This document shows positions 45,327 to 55,963 of a stretch of DNA of 64,000 bases, in pieces (position 1 is the stretch's first letter; every line of letters begins with the position of its first letter). The notes beneath the pieces are model-generated. The model did not search any database. It was not told the DNA's origin and was given only the letters and a program-made list of their open reading frames with translations. The position numbers and the translations under genes are program-made. Origin of the DNA: Erythrobasidium yunnanense (taxonomy: Eukaryota; Basidiomycota; Cystobasidiomycetes; Erythrobasidiales; Erythrobasidiaceae); assembly GCA_001600175.1 (NCBI GenBank), contig BCJC01000008.1, positions 808,781 to 872,780 of the forward strand, in the 5' to 3' direction.

Positions 45327-45955
45327 TTTGGATCACAGTAGCAAATTTTCAGGAAGTCCACTTTTCACGCCCTTCCTACGGACACCTCTTTCTTTTCTTG
45401 CGAACTGGTTCGCCAGGCCATCACATTCTCTCCCGCTCGCTTTTCAACAGCTAGGTCTAGACTCCATAATTACAGTCTCTCAGGCTAGCCGAAGAGCTCT
45501 GTATTTCGATAGATTCTCAGCTCTTTTATTCGATTCTTCCGTTAGTCCGTAGTCACTGTCTAGTACGCCCTGGTTGGCCCATAGCTCGATGTAGCAATAG
45601 CCATAGCACTTTAGTACTCATACAAGCGCCCGTATCTTCCTCCTCCAAGGTGAACATGCTAGCCCAGCCAATTTGCCCTGCCTTGAGATATTTCGGAAAA
45701 TGCGAGCGTGCTGAACGTCAGTGTGAAGTTGACTTATGTTCTTCCACGTGTCCTCGTCGCTCATTAGTGAGCTCTCGGTACATTTTGCAGTTATGAATTT
45801 CCTCTGATAGCTAGCCGAACAGTCAGAGGCAGAAGAGCTGTAACGGAGAGGTGCAGATGCTTATCGTAGCAACGAGTACTTTCATATTCAAACTGAATGA
45901 AGCGGGTATACAGCAATACTAGTCCGAAGCCTGGAGCCGGCCCAGGTCGATTTGG
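45327..45955. other. Intergenic region between convergent genes
   Basis: 629 bp between the stop codons of the secreted glycoprotein and PheRS alpha genes. It holds only short frames, with no repeat, tRNA or obvious terminator signature beyond ordinary AT-rich 3'-UTR-like sequence. Confidence 0.4.
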
Positions 45956-47722
45956 CTAGAATCGGACAACACTGGATCTCTCGACCATGTTGATATCGAC
46001 CTTACTGCCAAGGAGTGTACGGATGTTGTTCAGATGATAGCGGATCACTGCATTTCAACGTTAGCATCGCATTGTGACCTGGAGGGAGGTTTGGCCTACT
46101 TGTCGGCCTCTCCAAACTCAGACCCCAACCCAGCACTCGTACATTCTTCGGAACACCCATAGGCTCCAACATCTCTGGCCTGAACATGCCGGAGTTGCCA
46201 ATTTCTACCCATTTGCCAAGTCCTGCGTGGTACGAGAAGATCTCGAGAGACGGCTCGGTGTACGGGTTGTAGGCCGGCTGTCACAGATCGGCGTAGTTAC
46301 GAGTGTGAGCAGGTGAAATAGCAGTATATGTGCAGTGCTCACCTTGAATCGCAAGTTCGTGATGCCCATCTTGGCGAAGAAGACCTCCATGAAGCCAATC
46401 AGGTCGCCTAGGGTGATGTTCTCATCCGCAACTACTCCTTCAACTTGATGAAACTCTGCCAAGTGTGTCGCATCTGTGGTCTCGTTTCTGAATACTCTGT
46501 CAATACTGAAGAGTTTGCTAGGCTTCCATCCCTCCTGAGCGATCTTGTATAGCATGGCGGCCGATACCGATGTCGTATGTGTTCTTAGAACCAGTTTAGA
46601 CGTCTCTGACTCTTTCCAAGGGTATCGATAGCCGATAGAGCCAAAGTCGCCGTCCTGATGCACTCGCTTGACTTTCTCTAGGTATTCTCGTGGGAAATCG
46701 GTAGCTGTAGGAGGGTCTTTGATGAAGAAGGTGTCTTGGAGATCTCGGGCGGGGTGTTGTTGGGGTACGAAGAGGGTGTCGAAGTTCCAGAAGCTCGACT
46801 CTACGAATCGGTTGGTGGGCATCTCCGTAAAGCTGGGCAGACAGAGAGCACTTTAGCTGGATGCTTATTCGTAGAATACAAGAGTGGTCTCACCCCATCT
46901 CGAAGAAGATATTGCGGAACTCTTCTCTGACCTTCATGAGAGGGTGCAATGCGCCAGACGGCGGGACGGCACCTTCTGCATTGTAATTGTACTGCTTGAA
47001 GGAGGCGGATTTCCACGCTCCGCTGGACATTCAATCTCAGCCGAGTCATGCTGCATTATGTATGTTGGCTGACCTCTGCAGCAGCTCTGCGGTCAAGTCT
47101 GTCTCGTATTTCGCTATCGTCTTTGCATATTTAGGACCCTTTGTTACTGAGAAATAGAATGCTTTGCGTGGTACTGTGAGTTTCCTCTTCTTGAGGTCGT
47201 CTAGTGCCTTCTTGTCCAAGCTTGCCAGACTACGGAGTTGCTGCTGGGTTGTATCTTCCGGCTGGGGCTGTGATAGCAACAGTGATGAGGTGTGGGATGT
47301 TAGTATCGGCGAGGGAATGCGACTGGAAGTGGGCATACGATCGCCCTGATGAATCCGTCTGCCTTTTTGGCTATCCATTTGCGTTTGAATGCGTTTAGCT
47401 GTCCAGCTGTTGCTACATCTTTACCCAGTTGAGCTTGTAGGTACTTTGCGTCTCTTGGTTCTTCACTGTCCAATGCTGCCCATACTCTGAATTCATGGGA
47501 TCCTTGATCTGCCATTGCTTGACCTTCTTCGCTGAGATCTAGCCAGTCTATGTTGTGCTGTGTATACTCTACCATCTCGCGCACTTTCAGGCTGTCCAGG
47601 GCTGCTTTGATGGCTGTTTGTGATTCTGCATGATCACCGTTTCTGATGTTTCTCGTGTCTTTGATGTCTCCCTGCTCATCCAGCTGCTGTAGCAGTGCAA
47701 GCTGAAGCGATGAAGCGTCCAT
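45956..47722 (-). CDS. FRS2: Phenylalanyl-tRNA synthetase alpha subunit, cytosolic
   Basis: Exons 47722-47339, 47267-47074, 47022-46894, 46832-46343, 46277-46100 and 46047-45956 give 488 residues, close to the family norm. It charges tRNA-Phe as an alpha2-beta2 enzyme. Seen: N-terminal winged-helix region ([14 protein letters not shown]), the linker [17 protein letters not shown], the class II core with [39 protein letters not shown], motif-2 region [20 protein letters not shown], and motif 3 [20 protein letters not shown] followed by LNNIRTL. The start is the ATG at 47722; the frame upstream opens only from a non-ATG codon. Confidence 0.95.
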
Positions 47723-47782
47723 CGTGGAATCAGTGATCAATTGGATGGTCAAGAAGCAAGGAATCTCCAAGAAGTCAAGTCC

Positions 47783-48076
47783 ATGGCTCAATCTTTCATC
47801 GATTCATTCACGATGGGTTCCCGCGCCGCCCTCGCCAATGCCAGTGCCCTCACTGCCTTCATCGTCAGCATCGCAAGCGTCGCCATCCTCAGCAGAAATG
47901 GTCCACTGCCATGCCCAGCAAGACCACAAGGAAGAGACGTGAGAAATGAGGAGGAGCGCAGGAACACACCAACAACAGCAAACAGTGATCAGAACAGTAA
48001 CGATAAGAGACAGTACGCTGGGATAGGACTCGCAGCTCGGCTCGCAGAAGCAGTTCAAACTGCAAGAAAAGGATAG
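47783..48076 (+). CDS. Hypothetical small membrane protein
   Basis: A 97-codon frame from an ATG in good context (TCCATGG). Residues 17-34 form one hydrophobic segment (ANASALTAFIVSIASVAILS); the rest is polar and Arg/Asn-rich, ending LAEAVQTARKG. It starts only 60 bp from the divergent FRS2 start codon. There is no homology I recognise; it may be real or chance. Confidence 0.4.
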   Translation: MAQSFIDSFTMGSRAALANASALTAFIVSIASVAILSRNGPLPCPARPQGRDVRNEEERRNTPTTANSDQNSNDKRQYAGIGLAARLAEAVQTARKG

Positions 48077-48870
48077 AAAGCTATACCGGATGGACAAGCG
48101 ACAGTGGCCGTACGCATGTAATGCTGTGTCCTCGTCCTCTATAGTATCTATACTGACTGTCTTCATCACAGGCCGTTTCCTGCGCATCAAAGAAAGCTTC
48201 TGGCTTCGCCGCCGCTTTCCATACATCCCAATCTCTTCCTGCCTAGGACAACAGCCAGCAAACGCATCATACACATCTCGTTCAGGGATATGCTTCGAGC
48301 ACAAGTCAACCTGCTACTCCACGCCCTGGCCCGGAAGACCGAAAAAGCCTAGGCTAGCTGCCTCGCTTTACTGTAGAGGCATTAGCAACAATCAGCATCG
48401 CGGCTGTCTTTCCAGAGATTCCGCAGCTATCAGGTCGTCGATGGGCCAACGAGCAGAGCTCTGTCATGTCCAGCGATGAGGAAGCTTCACGCCTCAAGCA
48501 ATAACCCAAACCGCCCTACGAAAGCCAGTTTCAGGCCTTTAGGATGAAAAACAGTATAGAAGTATTCGGAGAAATCGAAGGTTGTGCCAATTTGGGGCGA
48601 CCCAGTAAGAGGGAGACTCCACAATCAAAGAGCGTCGAGAGTCCCAGACTTCAAGCGGGCCTAGCGGATTTGCTGCAAGAAGCACCAACGTATCGCATCG
48701 CTCAGTATATCGTAATATACCATTATAGGGCATGTGCGTCCTGGCATCGTTTATTGTCGTTTATATGGTCATCTTTCTTCCAACTCTTAGCCCGCCAAAC
48801 AAGGATCTACTCGGCTGGACCTCTCGTTGCTTGCTGATGTTCACAAGCTTGCTCATGTGCTCGTAGCGTA
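48077..48870. other. Unassigned region
   Basis: 794 bp. On the minus strand about 48300-48100 there is a frame that reads protein-like (IPERDVYDAFAGCCPRQEE, then MKTVSIDTIEDED), possibly an exon of an unmodelled minus-strand gene converging on the small membrane ORF. I could not find a start or consistent splicing. Plus-strand frames here look like shadows. No tRNA or repeat was seen. Confidence 0.3.
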
Positions 48871-49834
48871 TTATCTGCAACGCCCGCCATTGTTATTCTC
48901 TAGCCATTCAATCTTGAACACCGTCACGACCAGCACGCCGATAGCAGCTGCACCGACACACAGCAGTCCATTTCGCCATAATGGGAAAGCACGATGTAGA
49001 GCTAGAAAGCCCAAAAAACCAGCACCTGGCGAAAGGGACCTGTTAATTGCGGTTAAGGCGAAAAGCGATGGAAGCATACCAGGCGGCTTGTGATGACGGT
49101 ACTTTCTCCAGTTCTCGCCGTGAGCACAGTCTTCAGGAGCTACCCCATGACGCTGCTCAAAGTCGGAGAGCCAATTATTGTCGGCATTTTCAGCGGCTGC
49201 GAGTATATCTTGCATCAGTCTGGCTAATAGGATACAGTGATGATTTCAACTGACCTAGCTGCCTGACGAAAAGTTGAAGGACCACAATCGTGATGATCAA
49301 GCTCAGAAGCATGGTTACAATCCTGCTAACTGCGTCAGACTCTGGCCGTTCAAGCGAGTTCTCGCCTTCCTACCTCGCCATTCGCGTAGAGTCAGGATCT
49401 AGACCAGTCGAGAACAGAAAAGATTGCGCCGTGAATGCAATAGCAGGGCAATTCCGGAGGAGCGCATCGAACGAGTTTCGCCTTTCCGATACGACTTCAT
49501 AGATGGCAAACAGGTCACGGAAGTTGAGAGGAGGGGCAGTAGCTGCTGATAAAGCGGATGCTCTGTGTTTAAGTGTATGGTGTGCGAAAGCATAGTTCAC
49601 GTTGAGATGTCCATCCGAGGCCGCTGACTGCCGAGACGCTTCGCGCTGTAACGCAGCAGGCTCGCCTATGTCGATTGTGATATGCTCTCTACTTGCGACA
49701 CTCGCCTTTCGTGTATGCTGATGATCGCCTTCGTTGTACGGACCCAGACGGGTCTGAGCCGGAGGTGCTGGCAGGTTACGAGTAGAAGAAGCTGGCTCGT
49801 CGACACTGATGCGTGGTAGCTTTTCGCTATCCAT
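48871..49834 (-). CDS. Uncharacterised membrane protein with two hydrophobic regions
   Basis: Exons 49834-49374, 49322-49255 and 49208-48871 give 288 residues (296 from the in-frame ATG at 49858). The first 95 residues are polar and disordered. A conserved-looking block follows (NFRDLFAIYEVVSERRNSF), a membrane segment spliced from exon 2 (VTMLLSLIITIVVLQLFV), then a charged segment (NNWLSDFEQRHGVAPED, HGENWRKYRHHKPPG), and a C-terminal hairpin of two hydrophobic stretches (FLGFLALHRAF, LLCVGAAAIGVLVVTVF). The second intron (46 nt, CAAG acceptor) is inferred because it joins the membrane segment to the charged segment in frame; other junctions give introns of only 31 nt. I recognise no family. 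Confidence 0.6.
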
Positions 49835-50121
49835 ATCGAGCACTGTATGACCAGTCATCAGGCAGCAGGAAGAGGTGTCTCGTCGCGGCTGAAGCAGAGA
49901 GAGAACCGAAAGACAGACACAAAAGAAGGCGTAAACTGTGCGTTTGTTTGGGTTAGTGAGCGCCAGAGAAAGTTTAGCAGCACGTTGGCGGTCAGCTTGA
50001 AGGTATCTTGTCGCTTCTTTCATTCTTCTGATGCTGAATGACAGGTCTCTGGCTTCTAGCTGAGACGCAGCTTGATTGATCTGGTTCTGTTGGCCTGCCT
50101 TGGAAGATCTTCCTGGCCATT

Positions 50122-51090
50122 ATGTCCTCTCTGAAACGAACAGCATCGGGAGACGAGGTGTCTTCGTCCAAGAAGCAGCGAAGTACTGGGACAAGACCTC
50201 TGGATGGATGGCTAGGAACTCCGCTGCCAAAGAAACCTTCACTATTTGGGATCTCAAAGTCGGTCTTAACATGTCGTATTCCTCAAGCTTTGAGTGTCTT
50301 CACATTCTGACGAGATGTCTGTCCTGAATCAAGGCCCCTCCATGATGTCGATTCTGTCTTTATTGGGTATGCAACTCCAGCTGAATCTACCCAAGACATC
50401 AAGAAACTACGAGAATATGTGATTCAAGTAGCTAACGAAGACTTTCGACCCGATGAATCGGCGAGCCATGTTGCTCATGGTGCAAGAATGCTGTCATTGA
50501 AACCGGGCAAGTCTGGCTTGGATGAATCGCACTTTACTGTCGCTCTACATTCTGAGAATGACGGTGAAGCAAATGCTGGAAGAACTATCATCGAAACGCT
50601 AGCCGAAGCAAAAGCCTGTGATATCGTGGTAGTTGTGTCCCGATGGTTTGGCGGTAGTATGCTTGGGCCACGCCGCTTTGCAGATATACGAAGGTGAATA
50701 TCAGATGATTGTTCCTGCTGGTAGTCAAACCCGAATCTGACGTGAATTTACCTTCACAGCGTTACTCTCGAAGCTTTACACAAGTTACGCGATCAAGAAG
50801 AGCTGCTGGAGATTCGTAGGGACCTGGAAGGGAAGGACAAGCTCATCTACAAGCTGCTTCAACAAATCGCAAGCTCGACAGGCGGGGCTTTTCCCGATAA
50901 CACGGTCACCAACTACGATGACTTGGACATTACGAAAGGAAGGCGATTGCGGATGGCTAGAGATGCCAGAATAAAGAACCTGCAACAGAAGATTGACAAG
51001 CTTGAAGATGAAGAAACTGAGGAACTGCCAGATATAAGCCCTTCAAAGAACGGGTCGCCAGATAAGCCCCAATCGAGCAAAGGCGTGTAA
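50122..51090 (+). CDS. Impact-family (UPF0029) protein
   Basis: Exons 50122-50258, 50334-50693 and 50760-51090 give 275 residues. After a short basic N-terminus (LKRTASGDEVSSSKKQR), residues about 45-165 form the Impact N-terminal/UPF0029 fold: DVDSVFIGYATPAES, then ASHVAHGARMLSL, HSENDGEANAGRTIIETL, and VVVVSRWFGGSMLGPRRFADI, the G-G-x-x-L-G-x-x-R-F signature. The C-terminal 110 residues are charged and coiled-coil-like (LRDQEELLEIRRDLEGK, RIKNLQQKIDKLEDEE). Yih1/IMPACT carries an N-terminal RWD domain and binds Gcn1 to restrain Gcn2; no RWD domain is visible here, so the same role should not be assumed. The first intron (50259-50333) is the least certain junction. Confidence 0.8.
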
Positions 51091-51520
51091 GAGGAAATTT
51101 ATCAGAATTGCAAGACAACACAAAGCATAAGGTCATCAATCTACGCAAAACAAACGCGTAAAGTACGTAGCATGCCTCAGGCACGCTTTGGTGGCGCTAC
51201 ATGCCTTCGAAGGTCATTTGTTTTCGGCATGCCAGGGTAGTACTGCTGCTTGTTTATGTTATGCATGCCTGGCAGCTCCCGGAGCAGCTTCTGTCTCGGC
51301 TGTCGAGAGCTTCCTCCCACCAACATCCGCCGACCGCTGCAAGACTTCTTTTACGGCTTTCGATCTTTCCTGTCTCCTCTCTGGCTTTCTCCGGTTCTGA
51401 CCCACATACGCTACACGCAACTTCCACTCTTTTCTGTCCTTTGCGCTCAAAGGCTTTACTCGCCAAATCCTGGCACTACCGCTCTTTACCCTCTAAAAGT
51501 TCCGAATTCCTCACATCAAG
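51091..51520. promoter_or_regulatory. Upstream region of the secreted beta-barrel gene
   Basis: 430 bp with a strongly pyrimidine-rich stretch from about 51335 to 51440 (repeated CTTTC/TCTC), typical of fungal promoters of well-expressed genes. No other feature was seen. Confidence 0.35.
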
Positions 51521-53015
51521 ATGCTGTCCTCAACATCATTGGCTGTACTGGCCTCTCTAGCTTCCGCCTATGTCCAGGCTCGACCTATTCCGTGAGTTGG
51601 GTTGCGACTTGTTGATAAAGGCAGCACGTGCAGTCAAGCTGATTAGGGGTACATGAAAACATCAGTCAAAGCGTTACTATGTTTAGGAGAGCTATCATGG
51701 ACGTCAACGCTGGCACTCTAATCGTGCCAAACATCGATACGCCTGCTTCATACGCTCCGAAGGCTTTAGAGCCATATGAGTACGCAGACACCAAGATAGA
51801 TCCATAGACTGGTATTGACAATCGAACTCCTCAGCCAATTCCACTTCCGCTACACGGCCATCGGATGCGACGATGTAGACAAGGGCGCACCCTTCTTCAA
51901 CGACTGCTGCGCGCCTCGACCCAAGAACAAGCTGGAGGATTCAAACTACCCTCTGGCTTGCAACCTACCCGCCTACCTCATCTACAACCCCGTCTACTAT
52001 GACGACAAGGTGGTCGCTCAGCTGGGCCGAGAGGGTGACGCTCCGGCAGTCTCGTCAAGCTCTGTCAAGTCTTCCTCTGCCGCTTCTTCGACAGAACAGA
52101 GCTCTTCGACAGCCAGTTTGACCTACATCTGGACGCCCACTTCTTCGTCGACTTCCAGCTCCTCAGGCTCAAGCAGCACCCCGGCCGTCGTGACCAGCTC
52201 CAAGGCTTCTAGCAGCTCATCCTCCACTTCCCATAGCTCTTCGTCAAGCTGGACACCGGAAGTGAAAGCTCCGGCCAGAAACGCTGTTGCGTGAGCTATG
52301 TTTCGGGCTGGCAGAAGTCGCCATGCTTATTAAATGATCTCTCTCTAGCAAACCCTGGACAAGCGAATCATCTACTTGGAGCAGCTCCCAGCCAGCATGG
52401 ACACCTAGCTCGTCAAGTGCCCCTGCCTGGACGCCTTCCTCAAGCGCTCAATGGACACCATCCACATCTACACCTGCCTGGACTCCGCCTGCCACTCAAG
52501 CTGCTCCATCTACTAGTGCATATGTAGCGCCTCAGCCAAATGTCTTCTCCGGTGGCCAGGCTACCTACTTCTACCGTGGGTCGCGAAGGAGTGCAGAAGC
52601 GCAACAATACTGACGTTTGCTGATAACAGAGGGCGGCAACGCTGGTGCATGCGGTTGGGTGTCACAGGAAAGCTACGACCTCAGACATGCGACCTAGTAC
52701 TTGACTAACACTATATGTACAGGATTCTGACAAGATCGTCGCCATCCAGGTCGCGCAATACGGAAATACTGGAGTTGCTTCACCTCACTGCGGTCAGTCC
52801 GTCACCATCACCAACACAAACACTGGTGCTACAGTAGTAGCCACTGTCGCGGACGCTTGCCCATCATGCCAAGGCAACCCGAACTCGCTAGATCTGTCAG
52901 TCGGTGCCTTCCAGGCTCTCGGTGATCTCAGTCTCGGAATGAGTGAGTTGTATAGCACATCGCCGAGGCTTTAGCTGACCTCTTTGCAGTCCCCATCACC
53001 TGGCACTTCAACTAG
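51521..53015 (+). CDS. Secreted RlpA/barwin-like double-psi beta-barrel protein
   Basis: Seven exons (51521-51591, 51687-51779, 51835-52290, 52349-52575, 52630-52658, 52723-52942, 52990-53015) give 373 residues. The signal peptide is residues 1-21 (MLSSTSLAVLASLASAYVQA). Residues about 55-115 hold a Cys-containing block (YDQFHFRYTAIGCDD ... FFNDCCAPR). A long Ser/Thr-rich linker with repeated W-T-P units follows (IWTPTSS, SWTPEV, AWTPSSS, QWTPST, AWTPPA). The C-terminal 100 residues are the double-psi beta-barrel: GQATYFYQGGNAGACGW, SDKIVAIQVAQYG, HCGQSVTITN, VADACPSCQGNPNSLDLS, ending IPITWHFN. The family is extracellular, related to expansin/barwin, and often cell-wall associated. Enzymatic activity is not implied. 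Confidence 0.88.
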
Positions 53016-53191
53016 ACTGATCTGAGCTTGAACCAATCTTAGCTCTTTCTCCCTACTTTTGGCACTGGTGTGCGCTTTCTATCATCCCAGAGGGTTGCGT
53101 GTATGACTAGATGGACATCTATTTGATATTTGAGCGGTGAACTGCGTTACAACCGTCTATCAATCGACTCTGCTTCGCTTCTTGTTTACGG

Positions 53192-55791
53192 ATGAGCATG
53201 AACGCGCAGTCTGTTCCAGCGACAGCAGCGGATCCTGATCAGGCTGCAGCAGCACGAGCAGCCATCGAACAGCTGGCCATCAGTGAAGAGGTCGAAGATG
53301 CCGAGCCTGAGAACGACGAGGAGGAGCAGGATGATCAGGCAGCTGTAGCAGCAGCAGGAACCAGCACTGCTGGCACCAAAAAGAAGAAGAAGAAGAAGTC
53401 GAAAGGCAAAGGGAACGCTGCCCTCGACAAGCTGAAATCAGCATTGACATCGACCTCGTCTGGCGGATCCAGCAGCAGCACCAGCAGCGTCGCGGCTTCG
53501 ACGTCCAAGCAGAACGCGACACCTGGAATCACTGACGAGCTGTATGAACGTATCGTCGCTGAAGCACGCAAGAATGTCGGCGAAGAAGAAGCAAAGAAGC
53601 TCGACAGACAGGCCGTCATGGAAATGGTCGAATGTGCGCCGTCTCGCCCCGACAATCTTCCTTCTACAGCTACTGAATGCTTGCGATACTGATTATACAG
53701 CCCTCAAGCTGCGAGACCTGCTCGCTGGCAAGTCAAGCGGCATCGACTCGACAGGCAAGAACAAGAAGTGGGTTGTTCTGGCGATATCAGCATGCTATCA
53801 CTGACGCGTAAACTCTAGGGATATGTCAGACTACAAGGTAACGTGCACAATTTGCTCGTTCTAACAGCAGGACTGAGCGCCAAGTACCCCTATCTGCAGT
53901 TCTGGTCGACACAACCTGTTCCCAGGATAGGCTCTCGTAGGTCTACTTGTTCAGGCAAGCTTTTTGTTACTGACTGTGCTCGCAGTATCTACCATCACAC
54001 CGGATGGACCGATAGAAAAGGACAAGTCGCCTGAAGATATCAGACAGGAACCCTACCCTTTGCCGAAAGACTTTGAATGGGTTACAATGGACCTAAATGA
54101 CCAAGCGCAGGTACGTTCGCTGCTTGGAATCGCCTTGACCGTACCTGACCAGAGATTACCTAGCTCAAGGAAGTTTACGAGCTACTCACGCATAACTATG
54201 TCGAAGACGACGACGCGACCTTCCGCTTCGACTACTCGGCAGAGTTTATCAGATGGCAAGTAAACTATATGCCTCTTCGCTTCGATAGCTAAGATGATCA
54301 TGCAGGGCTCTTCAACCGCCAGGCTTCGTAAAAGATTGGCATATCGGTATCCGAGTCTCCGCAAGCAAGAGACTCGTTGCATTCATATCAGGCATTCCAT
54401 TCACGCTGCGAATGCGTCAGGTGTAAGTGGAGATGCGATCTTCCGAATGCACGGAGCTGATGATTCTCAATACTGCAGTGTTAAGCTGGTCAGCGAGATC
54501 AACTTTCTCTGTGTGCATAAGAAGCTGCGAAACAAGCGCCTTGCGCCAGTCCTCATTAAGGAGGTGACACGCCGGTGCAACGTGATGGGCATCTTCCAGG
54601 CTATCTATACTGTTGGCATGTATCTTCCTACGCCTATCTCAGCCTGCCAGTGCGTATATACATTTGACAGGCTAGCGTATGTATGCTAACCGTAGAGCAC
54701 TGCAGATACTATCATCGCTCCTTGAACACCAAGAAGCTCGTCGATGTTGGCTTCTCGGGCGTACCGCGAAGTACTACTCTGGCTCGCTTGATCACCAAGA
54801 ACAAGGTCGCAGACGTCACATCGATACCCGGACTTCGAGAGATTGAAGAGAGGGATCTAAAGCAAGTGACCGACCTGCTGAAAGCCTACCTGTCTCGCTT
54901 CGACATCGCCCCTGTCTTCAACGAAGAGGAAGTTGCGCATAACTTCTGGAGTGGGAGAGGTGAAGGTGAGACCAACCCAGCTACTGGTCATCGAGCAAAG
55001 CAGGTTACTTGGACGTACGTGGTTGAAGTCAGTTTCGTTCGCATCTACCGATCATCGCAGCAGAAGCTGATTAGATTCTCATAGGACCCAGAAACGGGTC
55101 GGATCACCGACTTCTTCTCGATGTACTCGCTTCCTTCAACAGCCATCCAGGTTTCACCCCAGCAAGTGGTAGACGCCGCTTACCTGTTCTACTATGCCAC
55201 AAGCGACTGCCCAACCTGCAAAGCCTTACTTCCAGGCGGCAGTAACGAGAGCACTTCACAAGTGATAGGCTGGGACAAAGAATCAGCGGAAGAGAGGAGC
55301 AAGCTGAAGACACGCCTCAATTCCCTCATGTCTGATGCTCTCGTACTGGCTAACAAAGCTAAATTCGACGTCTTCAATGCTTTGACACTGCAAGACAACA
55401 ATCTCTTCTTGGAAGAACAGAAGTTTGGGCCGGGTGACGGGTAAGCCAGCTTGGTCTGTCTGCTCTGCCATCGATCTACTAAACATCGGTTCACAATCTA
55501 GCTTCTTGCACTACTATCTCTTCAACTGGCAGACAGTGAGTCTGCAACCCCTTCCCGCAGCTCAACATGTCTGACATATGAATACTCCCAGCGCCCTATT
55601 GCTGGAGGTACCATTGAGCCCGCCGCGGCTGCAGCTGGCGGTCGAGTCGCTAAGAACAAGCCTTCTGGAGGCTTTATACCCGAGAAAGGGTCGGGAGTCG
55701 GCGTTGGTGAGTCGCACGCAAATCCGACAATTTGGCACTACGTAAACGAGCTTATCGATGTTGCCGCGACAGTCATGCTATAGGGGCCTGA
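53192..55791 (+). CDS. NMT1: Glycylpeptide N-tetradecanoyltransferase (N-myristoyltransferase)
   Basis: Thirteen exons (53192-53633, 53701-53767, 53819-53837, 53900-53936, 53986-54110, 54164-54255, 54306-54422, 54479-54649, 54706-55027, 55085-55440, 55502-55535, 55592-55706, 55784-55791) give 634 residues. It transfers myristate from myristoyl-CoA to N-terminal glycines. The first 150 residues are a charged extension with a Lys run ([13 protein letters not shown]). The catalytic region shows [64 protein letters not shown], and PISACQYYHRSLN. The intron at 54256-54305 has a GC donor (GCAAGT). The last coding exon is only 8 nt (Gly-Ala-stop); families usually end in a buried carboxylate, so this end should be checked. 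Confidence 0.93.
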
Positions 55792-55963
55792 CTTTGGAAA
55801 GACATATGCAGTTGCAGTCTCGTTAGCGTGCAACATCGTTATATAAGTGAGCAGATAGAGCTGTCGCACTGTCGGCTAGGTGGGCATACCCGTCAATCTA
55901 CAACCAGCAGCACTTGCAAGGTGATGAAAGTAAACGATCGACGACTAGTTATACACAATGCCA

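Noticed and set aside
47804-48304. 166-codon minus-strand frame as a single gene
   Set aside because: The Cys-rich second half overlaps the small plus-strand ORF and looks like noise. Only the first part (about 48300-48100) looks protein-like, so it was reported as unresolved and not as a CDS.
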